Below are positions 53,320 to 63,255 of a stretch of DNA of 64,000 nucleotides, in pieces (within the stretch, counting starts at the first letter, position 1; every line of letters begins with the position of its first letter). The notes below the pieces were generated by a model. That model searched no databases. It saw only the letters and a list, made by a program, of their open reading frames with translations, and was not told where the DNA came from. The stretch is from NCBI RefSeq assembly GCF_023276405.1, contig NZ_JALRMO010000001.1, positions 3,906,001 to 3,970,000 on the forward strand, written 5' to 3'. Both the position numbers and the translations under genes were made by a program. The DNA is from Paenibacillus hamazuiensis (GTDB lineage Bacteria; Bacillota; Bacilli; Paenibacillales; NBRC-103111).

Positions 53320-54258
53320 TCACCCCTTGCCAGACATCGCCAGCGCCACGGTACGGACGTTCGCCGCGCTGATGCCGTAATGCGCAAACACCTCCGACGT
53401 TTTGCCGGTGATCGCCGGCTCGTCGGGAATGCCGAGTATCCGCATCGGCACCGGGCGGTGCTGCACGACCGTTTCGGCTACGGCCGCACCGAGTCCGCCA
53501 TAAATGCTGTGCTCCTCCAGCGTAATGATCCGTCCGGTTTCCTCCGCCGCCTTTAAAATCGCCTCCGTATCGAGCGGCTTGATCGTATGCATATTGAGCA
53601 CGCGGCAGCCGACCCCATCCGCGCGGAGCAGGTCTGCGGCGTCCAGCGCCACACGTACCGTTTCCCCGGCTGCAATCAGCGTTACGTCATTGCCTTCCCG
53701 CATCGTGACCGCCTTGCCGATTTCGAACGGGTAATCGTCCGACTCGTAGCTGTCCTCGACCGGGTTGCGTCCGATCCGCACATAAACGCCGCCTTCGTGC
53801 GCAGCAAGCGCTTCGGTCATCCGCTTCGTTTCGTGCCGGTCCGCCGGCAGGATGACCGCCAGCCCCGGAATCGCCCGGGTGACGGCGATATCCTGCAGCG
53901 AATGGTGCGACATGCCTAGCGCGCCGTAGCTGACGCCCCCGCTGATGCCGATCAGCTTCACGTTCGTGGCGGAATAAGCCACGTCCACCTTCACCTGCTC
54001 GATCGCGCGCATGCTCAGAAAACACGCCGGGGATGTCACCCACGGCTTTTTCCCGGAATGCGCCAGCCCCGCGGCGATGCCGACGATATTTTGCTCGGCG
54101 ATGCCGGTTTCGACGAACTGCTCCGGCAGCTCCTTGACAAACGGCACCATCGACGCCGAGCCCCGCGAGTCGCTGGCGAGCAGCACGATATCGCGGTCCT
54201 TCCTCGCAAGCTCGAGCAGTTTTTCGCAAAGCGCCTGTCTGTTCGCTATTTGGTTCAT
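53320..54258 (-). CDS. Transketolase C-terminal subunit (possible apulose-4-phosphate transketolase B)
   Basis: This is a 312-residue protein starting at ATG 54258, which overlaps the stop of the N-terminal subunit gene (ATGA). It carries the pyrimidine-binding domain with the catalytic glutamate E55 (VETGIAEQNIVGIAAG) and the C-terminal transketolase domain (VLNMHTIKPLDTEAI). It forms a heteromer with the 54255-55094 product and transfers a two-carbon ketol unit with thiamine diphosphate. In the apiose pathway such a pair converts apulose 4-phosphate plus glyceraldehyde 3-phosphate to dihydroxyacetone phosphate plus xylulose 5-phosphate. This role is inferred from context. Confidence 0.9.
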   Translation of the reverse strand: MNQIANRQALCEKLLELARKDRDIVLLASDSRGSASMVPFVKELPEQFVETGIAEQNIVGIAAGLAHSGKKPWVTSPACFLSMRAIEQVKVDVAYSATNVKLIGISGGVSYGALGMSHHSLQDIAVTRAIPGLAVILPADRHETKRMTEALAAHEGGVYVRIGRNPVEDSYESDDYPFEIGKAVTMREGNDVTLIAAGETVRVALDAADLLRADGVGCRVLNMHTIKPLDTEAILKAAEETGRIITLEEHSIYGGLGAAVAETVVQHRPVPMRILGIPDEPAITGKTSEVFAHYGISAANVRTVALAMSGKG

Positions 54259-55094
54259 ACCCGATCCCCCGCAATCTCCTGCAATTGTCCCGCAAGCTCG
54301 GCCAGCGCCTGCTCCAGCTCGGCGTCGCTTGGCACATGATGGTGCCAATGCGGCACATTTTCCGCAAACGACACGCCTTTGCCCTTGGTCGTGTACGCCA
54401 TCAGCAAAATCGGCTTTCCCGCCTCGCGCGGAGCGGCCTGCAGCGCATCCACCAACTCCGCCATGTCGTTGCCGTTAACGGGGACGACGTTCCAGCCGAA
54501 CGCGGCCCACTTTTCCTCAAGCGGCTCCAGCCCCATGACCTCCTCGGTCGTGCCGCTGATCTGCAGCTTGTTGCGGTCGATGATGCCGATCAGGTTGTCG
54601 AGCTTGTAATGGGCCCCGGCCATCGCCGCCTCCCACACCGATCCTTCCGCCTGCTCGCCGTCACCCATCAGCGTGTAGACCCGATACGGCTTGCCGTCCA
54701 TTTTCGCCGCCTTCGCCATGCCCACCGCAATCGACAGCCCGTGTCCGAGCGCCCCGGTGTTCATCTCGACTCCCGGCACCTTGTTGTTCGGATGCCCGAT
54801 GAGCCGCGAACCGAAACGGCTGTACGTCTTAAGCTCCTCCTTCGGGAAAAACCCTTTGTCCGCCAAAATGCAGTACAGCGATTCGACGGCATGCCCCTTG
54901 CTTGCGATAAAGCGGTCGCGCTCCTCCCATTTCGGGCGGGCGGCGTCCACTCGCATCACCCCGTAATAAAGAGCGACCAAAATGTCCGTATTGCTGAGCG
55001 ACGAGCCGGTATGGCCCGTTTTCGCATGATGGATCATGCGCAGCAGGTCCATGCGGATCTGCACCGCTTTTCGCCGCAATTCGTCGATATTCAT
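54255..55094 (-). CDS. Transketolase N-terminal subunit (possible apulose-4-phosphate transketolase A)
   Basis: This is a 279-residue thiamine-diphosphate-binding subunit. The TPP motif starts at G144-D-G146 (LMGDGEQAEG) and ends at N175 (IIDRNKLQ). HTGSSLSNTDILVALYYG and SKGHAVESLY are typical N-terminal transketolase segments. It starts at ATG with GTGGAG five bases upstream and is translationally coupled to the C-terminal subunit. Split transketolases are natural, so this is not a frameshifted single gene. It lies 28 bases after the isomerase gene. Confidence 0.92.
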   Translation of the reverse strand: MNIDELRRKAVQIRMDLLRMIHHAKTGHTGSSLSNTDILVALYYGVMRVDAARPKWEERDRFIASKGHAVESLYCILADKGFFPKEELKTYSRFGSRLIGHPNNKVPGVEMNTGALGHGLSIAVGMAKAAKMDGKPYRVYTLMGDGEQAEGSVWEAAMAGAHYKLDNLIGIIDRNKLQISGTTEEVMGLEPLEEKWAAFGWNVVPVNGNDMAELVDALQAAPREAGKPILLMAYTTKGKGVSFAENVPHWHHHVPSDAELEQALAELAGQLQEIAGDRV

Positions 55095-55122
55095 GGCTTC
55101 TCCACCCTTTCTCTGTACATGG

Positions 55123-56562
55123 TCATTTCAAATCGCTGCCGCGCAGCCAAGCCTGAATTTCCGCCACCGTCGGATCGACAGGGTCCGGCGTAAGGCCGGG
55201 GATATAGGTGCACGCCTCGTACAGCACGGGGATCACGTCGGCGTGAATGCCAACGGAGTGGTGCACGTATGGGCCTTTGACGAGTTTTTCCTCCCACAAC
55301 GGCCAGTCGTTCACTTCCACCCATACATACGAACCTCGCGTATACGGTCCCTGGATGCCCTTCGCTTTTCCGAGAAAAATCGAATATTCCCCATGGTCCC
55401 CGTCAAAACGCGCAAGCGTCATCGTGCCGCCCTTGATCTCCCCTTCGTGCGTGCCCGGCGAATGATCATCGAACAGGAAGTGCTTGCGCAGCTTCGGCTT
55501 ATCCTGCTCCACCGTGAGCGATACCGGGAAGTTGCCGCAGTGAAACAGCAGCTCGCCGTTTGGGTTTTCCGGGTGGCGAATCGTCAAATCGGCGAAAAAC
55601 GTCGGCGCCGCATTCATCGTCGCGGCCTGCACCATCACCGAGGTGATGGCACCGTGAATGTCCGTTTCGCAAGTGACCGGAATTTGCTCGTCCGTGAGGA
55701 TCGCGTTAGCCAGGCAAGGCATGATGCCGAGCGCGTCCTGCAGTGACGACCAGCACTGGATCGCAATTGCGGTGCTGCCCGTTTTGACCGCGTAATCCTT
55801 CATCGCGACTTTCAGCGCGGCGATTTTGCGGACCGCCTCTTCTCCGACCTCGGAATAATCGAGCGTTTCCTTAATATATTGAATAGCCGCCAGCAGCGCC
55901 GGCGTGTCGGAGGCGGCGGCTTTTTTCGTCGCGCTTTTGATATCCTCCAGCGTGATCGGATGAATTTCGATGCCGAACCGCTCCAGCAGCTCGCCTTCGT
56001 TGCAGATCATCGTCCAAAAGGACGCCGGACGCGGCGCGATTTGCAAAATGCGCAAGCGCCGGAACTCCTTCACCACGTTGGCGGCGGCCACGAAGTTTTT
56101 GAAGCCGCGCTCGAACACCGGATCGTCGACCCGGCTGTTCGTGATGTACGTGAACGGCACGTTAAAGCGGCGCAGCACCTTGCCGGTCGCGAACAGCCCG
56201 CACTGCGTGTCGCGCAGCCGCATGCCGTCTTCGAGCGGGCTTTCGTCGCGCGGCCCCCACAGCAGCACCGGCTTGCCGAGCGCCTTGGCGACCCGCGCCA
56301 CCGTATCTTCCGTGCCGAAGTTGCAGTGCGGGAAAAACACCGCATCCACCTCGTGCTGTTTAAAATGCTTGATGATTTCCTCCGCATTGAAGTTGTCGTC
56401 GTACAGCAGCCCCTCGGTGTTCAGCCCTTCCAGGTCGACGATGTCCATGTCGAGGCCGAAGCTTTCGATTTTATTGCGAATGAGCACCTTGTATTTGAAC
56501 GCATCCTCCGCGCTGAAAACAAACCGTCTTGTCGGCGCGTAGCCTAACGTAATTTTCGCCAT
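55123..56562 (-). CDS. L-fucose/L-arabinose-isomerase-like sugar isomerase (possible D-apiose isomerase)
   Basis: This is a 479-residue protein starting at ATG 56562 with GGGAGG upstream. The N-terminal half has the Rossmann-like substrate domain of fucose-type isomerases (VDAVFFPHCNFGTEDTVARVAKALGKPVLLWGP). The centre has AIAIQCWSSLQDALGIMPCLANAILTDE and CETDIHGAITSVM, where acidic metal ligands are expected. A His near the C-terminus (YVHHSVGIHADVIPVLYEA) would complete the metal site. It interconverts an aldose and a ketose. The order isomerase, transketolase A and B, FGGY kinase reproduces the published D-apiose catabolic gene set. Fuculose or arabinose routes would instead need an aldolase or araB/araD, which are absent here. 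Confidence 0.8.
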   Translation of the reverse strand: MAKITLGYAPTRRFVFSAEDAFKYKVLIRNKIESFGLDMDIVDLEGLNTEGLLYDDNFNAEEIIKHFKQHEVDAVFFPHCNFGTEDTVARVAKALGKPVLLWGPRDESPLEDGMRLRDTQCGLFATGKVLRRFNVPFTYITNSRVDDPVFERGFKNFVAAANVVKEFRRLRILQIAPRPASFWTMICNEGELLERFGIEIHPITLEDIKSATKKAAASDTPALLAAIQYIKETLDYSEVGEEAVRKIAALKVAMKDYAVKTGSTAIAIQCWSSLQDALGIMPCLANAILTDEQIPVTCETDIHGAITSVMVQAATMNAAPTFFADLTIRHPENPNGELLFHCGNFPVSLTVEQDKPKLRKHFLFDDHSPGTHEGEIKGGTMTLARFDGDHGEYSIFLGKAKGIQGPYTRGSYVWVEVNDWPLWEEKLVKGPYVHHSVGIHADVIPVLYEACTYIPGLTPDPVDPTVAEIQAWLRGSDLK

Positions 56563-56620
56563 AAGGGGGTTCCTCCCGATATTTTTTTGCCGGTCCATCC
56601 GGCATCGTATTGCCTCACCG

Positions 56621-58261
56621 TCAAACGGCACGCGCTCTGATCGCGATGTACGGCCTTCCCGGCATATCGACTCGGGTTAGCCCTTCGCATTCGCTGCCCA
56701 GCGTCGTGACCGTCATGTTCCACGTATCGATGATGTCCACTTGAAATTTCTTACCTTCGGGGAGCGGCAGCTCCCTGTACGCCGGCCTGTGTATGCCGAA
56801 ATATTGCAAATAATACTCTCCTTCGGTCCCGATCGTCGGCGCGTCGCGGAAGCTTTCGAGCGGCCCCGCCGACTCCGGCATCTCCTCAAAGATTCGCCTG
56901 AGAAAAGCGATCCTCTCCGGGCTCTCGCCGTACAGCTTCCCGCCCTTGGACCACCAAACCACCTCCTCCGGGTTCAAAAACGTTTCGCCATGACCGACAT
57001 AACCGCCCCGCGCGAAGCCGTCCCAGAAACGCGCCGTCATGTCCTCGCCCGTAATATTGCCCCAGCGCTGCGGCAGGTTTCCCTCATAGCAGCACTCATC
57101 GACGACGACCGGCTTGCGGTACGTTTTGCGCCAGGCGGTGACGCTTTGCAGCTCCCAGTACTGCATGCTCACATGCGTGACCCACGGCTTGCTGTGATCA
57201 TAGATGACAAGGGTCGTCGGATCGTACATTTTCGTCCCGTTATGGATTGAGCGCAAGTGCCCGTAAGGGTCGTTCGTCTGCACAATGCGGAAAAAGCGGT
57301 CCCAGTCGTCCATCCTTTTCTCCGTCATGAAGTCGAATTCGTTTGCGAGCGACCACCATACATTGCGGAATGCCCCCAGCCGGGCGATCGTGTAACGCAG
57401 GTAAAACTCGTCCGTCTCCGCATCCATCCGGTCGAAACCCCAATGCCCTTTGTCATACGGGTGAAAAAGGATCAGATCCGCTTCGACGCCAAGCCGCTGC
57501 AAGTCGAGGATGCGCCGCTCCAGATTCGCCCAATACGCCGGGTTAAAGCGGGTCAGGTCAAAGCCTTCCTCGCGGGAGCCGGCGAACGGGAAATGCTCCG
57601 GCTCGTTTGTATTGAAGCTGTACCTTTTCGGGAACACGCACATCCGGATTTTGTTAAAAGGCGCTGCCGCCAGCGTCTGCAGCGTCGTCTCCTGCAGAGC
57701 CGGCTCCTGATGCGTCCAGACGTAACACGTCGTGCCGACCGGCACGTACGCCGTCCCGTCTTCGTAGACGAATCGCCGCTCGTCGCGGACGCGGACCGGC
57801 CCATGGTTTCCCGCCGAAGCCGGGACGCACTCGAAGCGCCCGGATGCGCCGGCAATCGGACCGGTCACGTCTCCCGCGGTGCTGCGGGCCGATCCGGCTG
57901 CGCCATCCTGCGAACCGGCCGGACTTGCGGTTCCGACGGGCGTCGGCCCGGAATTACTTGCGCCCGATTCGGCGGCATTGAGTCCGGTTTTGCCGCCTTC
58001 CAGTCCGCTGCCGGCTCCGCTCACCGGATTTGCCCGAAGCTCCGCCGAATATGTCCACTCCCCTACCGTGTCCGGCATGAAGCGGATTTTATAGACGCCG
58101 TTTCCGTCGTAAAAGCCGGCGACCTTCACCGTGCGGTGCCCGTACCGAAACTCGGCCGCCGCATGCACGTCCTTATACGGATTGCCGGAGTCCGGCCCGG
58201 TCAGGCTGATCTCAAAAAGCCCCCACCGCTCGATTCGATCTGTCTGCTGCTCCGTTGTCAT
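56621..58261 (-). CDS. DUF5060/DUF4038/DUF5605 glycosidase, apiosidase-like (GH140-related)
   Basis: This is a 546-residue paralogue of the 48484-49932 product. The ATG at 58261 is chosen (GCGGAG eight bases upstream); ATG 58267 and GTG 58270 lie too near that site. The DUF5060 domain (IERWGLFEIS, FMPDTVGEWTY) is interrupted by a Gly/Ser/Ala-rich insert at about residues 78-140. The DUF4038 barrel keeps N307-E308 (WWSLANEFDF), LFHPYD and VVVDECCYEGN, so it should be active. A C-terminal sandwich follows. It is the first gene after the CUT1 permeases and lies 58 bases upstream of the isomerase gene. There is no signal peptide, so it acts on imported material. Confidence 0.8.
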   Translation of the reverse strand: MTTEQQTDRIERWGLFEISLTGPDSGNPYKDVHAAAEFRYGHRTVKVAGFYDGNGVYKIRFMPDTVGEWTYSAELRANPVSGAGSGLEGGKTGLNAAESGASNSGPTPVGTASPAGSQDGAAGSARSTAGDVTGPIAGASGRFECVPASAGNHGPVRVRDERRFVYEDGTAYVPVGTTCYVWTHQEPALQETTLQTLAAAPFNKIRMCVFPKRYSFNTNEPEHFPFAGSREEGFDLTRFNPAYWANLERRILDLQRLGVEADLILFHPYDKGHWGFDRMDAETDEFYLRYTIARLGAFRNVWWSLANEFDFMTEKRMDDWDRFFRIVQTNDPYGHLRSIHNGTKMYDPTTLVIYDHSKPWVTHVSMQYWELQSVTAWRKTYRKPVVVDECCYEGNLPQRWGNITGEDMTARFWDGFARGGYVGHGETFLNPEEVVWWSKGGKLYGESPERIAFLRRIFEEMPESAGPLESFRDAPTIGTEGEYYLQYFGIHRPAYRELPLPEGKKFQVDIIDTWNMTVTTLGSECEGLTRVDMPGRPYIAIRARAV

Positions 58262-58394
58262 CGACATCACTCCGCTTAGTTAGATTTATTTAGCTGCGGC
58301 GCGGTGAGAGCGGGGCTTCCCGACTCGCCTAACCTTCTGGCATGACGGTTTTATCCGCCCCGGTTACCGTCGCCGTTCTTAAAGCACCACCATA
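58262..58394. other. Upstream part of the permease-glycosidase gap
   Basis: This 130-base stretch lies before the repeat array. A GACGGTTTTATCCGCC segment looks like an edge of the 114-bp repeat family. I see no clear promoter, so it is uncertain whether the glycosidase gene has its own transcript. Confidence 0.35.
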
Positions 58395-58600
58395 TCCGAC
58401 TGTTAGCCGGTTTTTCCGCCTCTCGGCCCTCCCCTGCGCTCGGTCGGCATGCTGTTAGGCGGTTTTACCCGCTCTCGGGCGCCCACAGGCCTCTTCCCGC
58501 AGCTCCAACCGGCCTGACAGCCGGTTTTTCCGCCTCTCGGCCCTCTCCTGCGCTCGGTCGGCACGCTGTTAGGCGGTTTTACCCGCTCTCGGCTGCCTAC
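58395..58600. repeat. GC-rich 114-bp tandem repeat, two copies, site 2
   Basis: AGCCGGTTTTTCCGCCTCTCGGCCCT begins at 58405 and 58519 in near-identical form, a 114-base period equal to that at 36.75 kb. Each unit has two hairpin/T-run modules (GCTGTTAGGCGGTTTT and AGCCGGTTTTT). It ends at the permease stop codon. Confidence 0.85.
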
Positions 58601-59439
58601 CCCTTGATCCCCGAGGTGGAGATACCTTCGACGAAATATTTTTGGCAGCTGAAAAAGATCACGAGGCTCGGCACCAGCGACAGCACCGACATCGCAAACA
58701 GCGCGCCCCAGTTGGAATCTCCCGACGAGTCCATGAACAAGCGCAGCCCGAGCGGGATCGTATACAGCTTCGCCGTGTTCAAATATAGCAGTTGGCTGAA
58801 AAAGTCGTCCCACGTCCAGATGAACGTGAAGATCGCGGTCGTAATCAGCGCCGGCACGGCGAGCGGCAATATGATCCGCCAGTAAATCTGCGCTTGCCCG
58901 CAGCCGTCGATCGTCGCCGATTCATCCAGCTCCTTCGGCAAACCGCGGATGAACTGCACCATCAGGAAGATGAAAAACGCATCCGTCGCCAGCCACTTCG
59001 GCACCGTAAGCGGGTAATACGTATCGATCCAGTTAAACTGCTTGAACAGGATGTACTGCGGAATAATCGTCACATGGTGCGGAAGCATGATCGTCAGCAG
59101 CATGATCGAGAACCACAGCTTTTTCAGACTGAAATCCAGCCGTCCGAACGCGTATGCCGCCAGCGAGCACGACAGCAGATTGCCGAGAACGCAAAGCGAC
59201 GCGACAATAAACGAATTGACGAAAAAGGTGGAAAACTTCACCCGCGAAATGCCGGCCCATCCCTTGATGTAGTTGCCCAGCGTCACTTCCTTCGGCCATA
59301 AGCTCAAATCGGTAAAGATCAGATTGGAAGGCTTGAAGGAGCTGGAGATGAGCCACAGGATCGGATACAGCATAAGCAGGCCGACGATTATAATGATGGC
59401 GTGCAGTAAAAGACGATTCAGTGCGTTAGCTTGCGCCAT
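58597..59439 (-). CDS. CUT1 sugar ABC transporter permease (MalG type)
   Basis: This is a 280-residue permease with six transmembrane segments and the EAA loop ELDESATIDGCGQAQIYWRIILPL. It starts at ATG one base after the stop of its partner, with GGGGGG about ten bases upstream. It forms the membrane channel with the 59441-60388 product. No ATPase gene is present in the locus. Confidence 0.93.
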   Translation of the reverse strand: MAQANALNRLLLHAIIIIVGLLMLYPILWLISSSFKPSNLIFTDLSLWPKEVTLGNYIKGWAGISRVKFSTFFVNSFIVASLCVLGNLLSCSLAAYAFGRLDFSLKKLWFSIMLLTIMLPHHVTIIPQYILFKQFNWIDTYYPLTVPKWLATDAFFIFLMVQFIRGLPKELDESATIDGCGQAQIYWRIILPLAVPALITTAIFTFIWTWDDFFSQLLYLNTAKLYTIPLGLRLFMDSSGDSNWGALFAMSVLSLVPSLVIFFSCQKYFVEGISTSGIKG

Positions 59440-59440
59440 C

Positions 59441-60388
<948 letters not shown>

Positions 60389-60435
60389 GCAAACCCCTTC
60401 TTTCGCTGCCGGATATTTGTGCGATTCTTAAGACA

Positions 60436-60463
60436 CGGACCCGAATGAAATCATCCGAGTCCG
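60436..60463 (-). repeat. Intercistronic stem-loop after the binding-protein gene
   Basis: A 12-base stem (CGGACTCGGATG with CATTCGGGTCCG, two G-U pairs) closes an ATTT loop on the minus strand. It has no T-run, so it more likely protects the upstream message than terminates transcription. Confidence 0.8.
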
Positions 60464-60487
60464 GGTTCTGAGGCTTTCAGGCATGTA

Positions 60488-61804
60488 TTATTTTTTGCCG
60501 ATGACCTTTTCCGCGGTTTGGAAAAGCTCCTGGGAAGCGTTCGGAATCGTATCTTTGCCGAACGCGATTTTTTGACTGAGCGTTTTGATCGACGATTCGA
60601 ATTCTTTCCCGTTCGGAATTTCGCGGTCGACGGTGCGGGCATTTTTTGCCACCAGATCGACGTAATCGTAAATTTTCTTGTCGATCGGGGTTGCCTGCGC
60701 CTTCAGCGCCTCGCGCACCTTGGACGAGCCGGGGACGCCGCGCTCGCTGCCGAGAATCATCGTCGCTTCCGGATCGTTCACCATAAAACTGATGAACGCC
60801 GCCGCTTCCTTCGGATGTTTCGTATTGGCGTTGACGGACATGAATTGGCTCGGCTGCAGCCACAGCCCTTGCGCGGAACCGGAACCGCCGCTCGGAGGCA
60901 TGACGATATTGATTTCGTCCTTCATGTTTTTCTGGTAGGCATTCACCTGGTTCGACCAGATCAGATGCATGGCGGTTTTGCCTTCGACAAAAGAGGAGTT
61001 GTCAGGCTGCTCGGTATAACCCGCGGTGAATTCCGCCGGAGGCACGCTGCCCGCCTTGCGGAAGTTATCCCACATCGTGAACCATTTCTCGATATCCTCT
61101 TTGCCGAGGCCGACCTTGCCGTCCTTGTACAGTGTCTTGTTGCTTTGTCGCGCGAAATAGTTGAGGTACAGAGGCAATGCGGATTCGTCGGTGGCGCCGT
61201 AATTCCCTTTGCCGAGCGCCTTGGTCAAATCGGCGGCATATTTGCCGAACTCGTCCCAGGTCCAATTGCCGGTCGGCGGCTGCATCCCCGCTTTTTTGAT
61301 CAGCTCGGTATTATAAGCGATGCCGAATGCGTTCGAGCCGAGGTTGATGCCGTACAGCTTGCCGTTCAAATCGCCCGAATCGACCGTTGCCTTGTCGAAA
61401 TTGTCCACATTGATCTCTTTGCCGAGATAAGGCCGGAGGTCCAGCAGAGCGTTTCTCGCCACGTAGTCGGGATAGTTGTTGCCGAGCTGGATCAGATCCG
61501 GCGCGTTGCCTCCGGCGATCTGCGTGTTCAGCTTATCCCAGTAGCCGTCGCTGCCCAAATATTCCGCGCTGATCTTGATGTTCGGGTTCTTCTTCTCAAA
61601 CAAATCGATCACCTTCAGCGTGGCGTCGTGGCGTACCTGCGAGCCCCACCACATGATACGCAGCTCGACATTCTGGTTGCCGTTCTTCCCGCCGTCCGCC
61701 CCCTTGCTGTCCGCCGGCGCACCGCCGCCCGGCGAGCACGCCGCCAGCATAGCTGCCAGCGAAACGATCGTCCCCAGCTTAAATCCAAATTTCCCCCTAA
61801 TCAT
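60488..61804 (-). CDS. Extracellular sugar-binding lipoprotein of a CUT1 transporter
   Basis: This is a 438-residue SBP_bac_1 protein starting at ATG with GGGAGG eight bases upstream. The signal MIRGKFGFKLGTIVSL ends in a MLAAC lipobox, followed by a Gly/Pro/Lys-rich linker. Family segments include ELRIMWWGSQVRHDATLKVIDLFEKKNP and VMPPSGGSGSAQGLW. It is the first gene of the leftward block that runs to 43.1 kb. It is controlled by a strong SigA promoter, LacI-type operator boxes and a cre site in its leader. Confidence 0.94.
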   Translation of the reverse strand: MIRGKFGFKLGTIVSLAAMLAACSPGGGAPADSKGADGGKNGNQNVELRIMWWGSQVRHDATLKVIDLFEKKNPNIKISAEYLGSDGYWDKLNTQIAGGNAPDLIQLGNNYPDYVARNALLDLRPYLGKEINVDNFDKATVDSGDLNGKLYGINLGSNAFGIAYNTELIKKAGMQPPTGNWTWDEFGKYAADLTKALGKGNYGATDESALPLYLNYFARQSNKTLYKDGKVGLGKEDIEKWFTMWDNFRKAGSVPPAEFTAGYTEQPDNSSFVEGKTAMHLIWSNQVNAYQKNMKDEINIVMPPSGGSGSAQGLWLQPSQFMSVNANTKHPKEAAAFISFMVNDPEATMILGSERGVPGSSKVREALKAQATPIDKKIYDYVDLVAKNARTVDREIPNGKEFESSIKTLSQKIAFGKDTIPNASQELFQTAEKVIGKK

Positions 61805-61859
61805 GTATACCGCCTCCCATTTTTGTTTAGTAAACTTGTTTTGCGGTTATGGATTTAAC

Positions 61860-61875
61860 TTGAAAACGCTGTCAT
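61860..61875. promoter_or_regulatory. CcpA cre site
   Basis: TTGAAAACGCTGTCAT matches the cre consensus WTGNAANCGNWNNCAW at every fixed position. It lies in the leader, about 100 bases after the predicted transcription start, where CcpA can act as a roadblock. Confidence 0.75.
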
Positions 61876-61981
61876 TTTGCTCAGTTTTTCCTCCCTTCGC
61901 TGTGACCCTCCCTGTTTTCAGCATTTTAATTAACGCAATCGAATTTGGGCGATAACGGATATAGTTCCCCCGCTCAACCAA

Positions 61982-62010
61982 ATAATAGCACCGCCAAACT
62001 AAACCGTCAA
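61982..62010 (-). promoter_or_regulatory. SigA promoter of the 61.8 kb operon
   Basis: On the minus strand TTGACG (62010-62005) and TATTAT (61987-61982) are 17 bases apart. The spacer contains GTTTAGTTTGG, a half-operator for the divergent LacI protein, so bound repressor would block polymerase. Confidence 0.8.
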
Positions 62011-62016
62011 CCTATT

Positions 62017-62140
62017 TTTAGTAAACTATTCTAAATTTAATATGGTTATAAGCTAAATATATTCTTGAAATCGCTTAATATCCATAAAAATTAATTGTTG
62101 CATTATAAATTAGCAGCATTTAAACTAAACTTGTTTAGTT
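62017..62140. promoter_or_regulatory. Operator boxes for the divergent LacI regulator
   Basis: A perfect palindrome AACTAAAC-TT-GTTTAGTT lies at 62123-62140, 40 bases before the LacI start. TTTAGTAAACTA lies at 62017-62028, next to the operon -35. Two related boxes lie outside this span: AACTAAAC at 61997-62004 inside the promoter spacer, and GTTTAGTAAAC at 61825-61835 in the leader. Confidence 0.7.
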
Positions 62141-62179
62141 GTTATTTTGTAGATGCTGCTAAAGGAGCGGATGAACATC

Positions 62180-63235
62180 ATGAAAATGGAGGATGTCGCC
62201 CGATTGGCCGGGGTGTCCAAATCGTCCGTTTCTCTCGCGATCAGCGGGAAACCCGGGATCAGCCAGGAAACGCGGCTTAAAATATTGGAGATTGTGAAGG
62301 AAAGCGGCTACTTGCCGAGAGGATCGGTCAAACCGGAAAAAACGTATGGCATTTCACATACGCTGCGTTTTGTCGCCTGCGTCAATTCCGGCATTGTTTT
62401 GGAGCAATATTCGTCCCAGCCTTTTTTCATGGAGCTAATCCATGATATCGAGGAGCAGTGCCGGGTTCGGGGGTACTCCCTGTTTTTCTCTTCGGTGCCG
62501 ATGGACCGTTTCGAACATGCCATATCCGCGCTGGAGGCGGAGCATGAATCGAACGGCATGATTTTGCTCGGCACGAATTTGACCCGCGAGCAAATCAGCC
62601 ATGTCGCGCAAAAACAGCCGAATCTCGTCGTGCTCGATACATGCTTTGAAACGCTCAATGTAAACTTCATCGTCATGAACAACGTCATGGGCGCTTATCA
62701 AGCCGGACGCCACCTGCTGGACGGCGGTCATCGAAGAATCGGCTACGTGCAGTCGCATTCGCGCATGTACAACTTCGACTGCCGCAAAAAAGGCTTTATG
62801 CAGGCGCTCGCCGAGGACGGCCTGTCGGTCGGTGACAGGCATATTTTTTCCGTCTCCCCCGTCACCATTGCTTCCCAGGAGGAGTTCAAACGCAGCATAG
62901 CCGGGCTCACAGGCCCTCTGCCGACGGCACTGTTCTGCGAGTGCGACTACATCGCCATCAGCGTCATCAAATCGCTCGCCGAGCTTGGCATCCGCGTGCC
63001 GGAGGACATCTCCGTCATCGGCTTCGACAATATCCAGGAATCGATGATCGTCACGCCCGAACTGACAACCGTTCACGTGGAAAAAGCAAAAATCGCCGAG
63101 CTTGCCGTCTCCAACCTGCTCGCCATGATCGAAAACCGCGGTACGGTCAGGACGAAATCGTTCATCGATACGCAGCTCGTCGTGCGAAATTCGAGCCGTG
63201 GGATCGAGGGCGCTCTATTACCGCAGCAGCAATAA
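62180..63235 (+). CDS. LacI-family transcriptional regulator, paralogue of 41389-42417
   Basis: This is a 351-residue regulator. The ATG at 62180 is chosen because the paralogue starts at the same residue (MKMED); an ATG at 62171 is also possible. The helix-turn-helix is MEDVARLAGVSKSSVSLAISG. The effector domain keeps long identical blocks with the paralogue (QPFFMELIHDIEEQC, GYVQSHSRM, PTALFCECDYIAISV, PELTTVHVEK), suggesting the same or a similar inducer. The DNA-reading helix differs slightly (SKSSVSLAISG against SKSAVSIALSG) and the operators look different. It probably represses the operon starting at 61804 and itself. Confidence 0.92.
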   Translation: MKMEDVARLAGVSKSSVSLAISGKPGISQETRLKILEIVKESGYLPRGSVKPEKTYGISHTLRFVACVNSGIVLEQYSSQPFFMELIHDIEEQCRVRGYSLFFSSVPMDRFEHAISALEAEHESNGMILLGTNLTREQISHVAQKQPNLVVLDTCFETLNVNFIVMNNVMGAYQAGRHLLDGGHRRIGYVQSHSRMYNFDCRKKGFMQALAEDGLSVGDRHIFSVSPVTIASQEEFKRSIAGLTGPLPTALFCECDYIAISVIKSLAELGIRVPEDISVIGFDNIQESMIVTPELTTVHVEKAKIAELAVSNLLAMIENRGTVRTKSFIDTQLVVRNSSRGIEGALLPQQQ

Positions 63236-63255
63236 TAAGCACATTTGAAAAACAG

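Noticed and set aside
53320-55094. Frameshifted single transketolase gene
   Set aside because: Each half has its own start and ribosome binding site, the genes meet by an ATGA overlap, and domain boundaries are complete, as in natural two-subunit transketolases.
58403-58813. Minus-strand open frame of 136 codons
   Set aside because: Most of it is the second 114-bp repeat array read through into the permease gene in another frame; no start site supports it.
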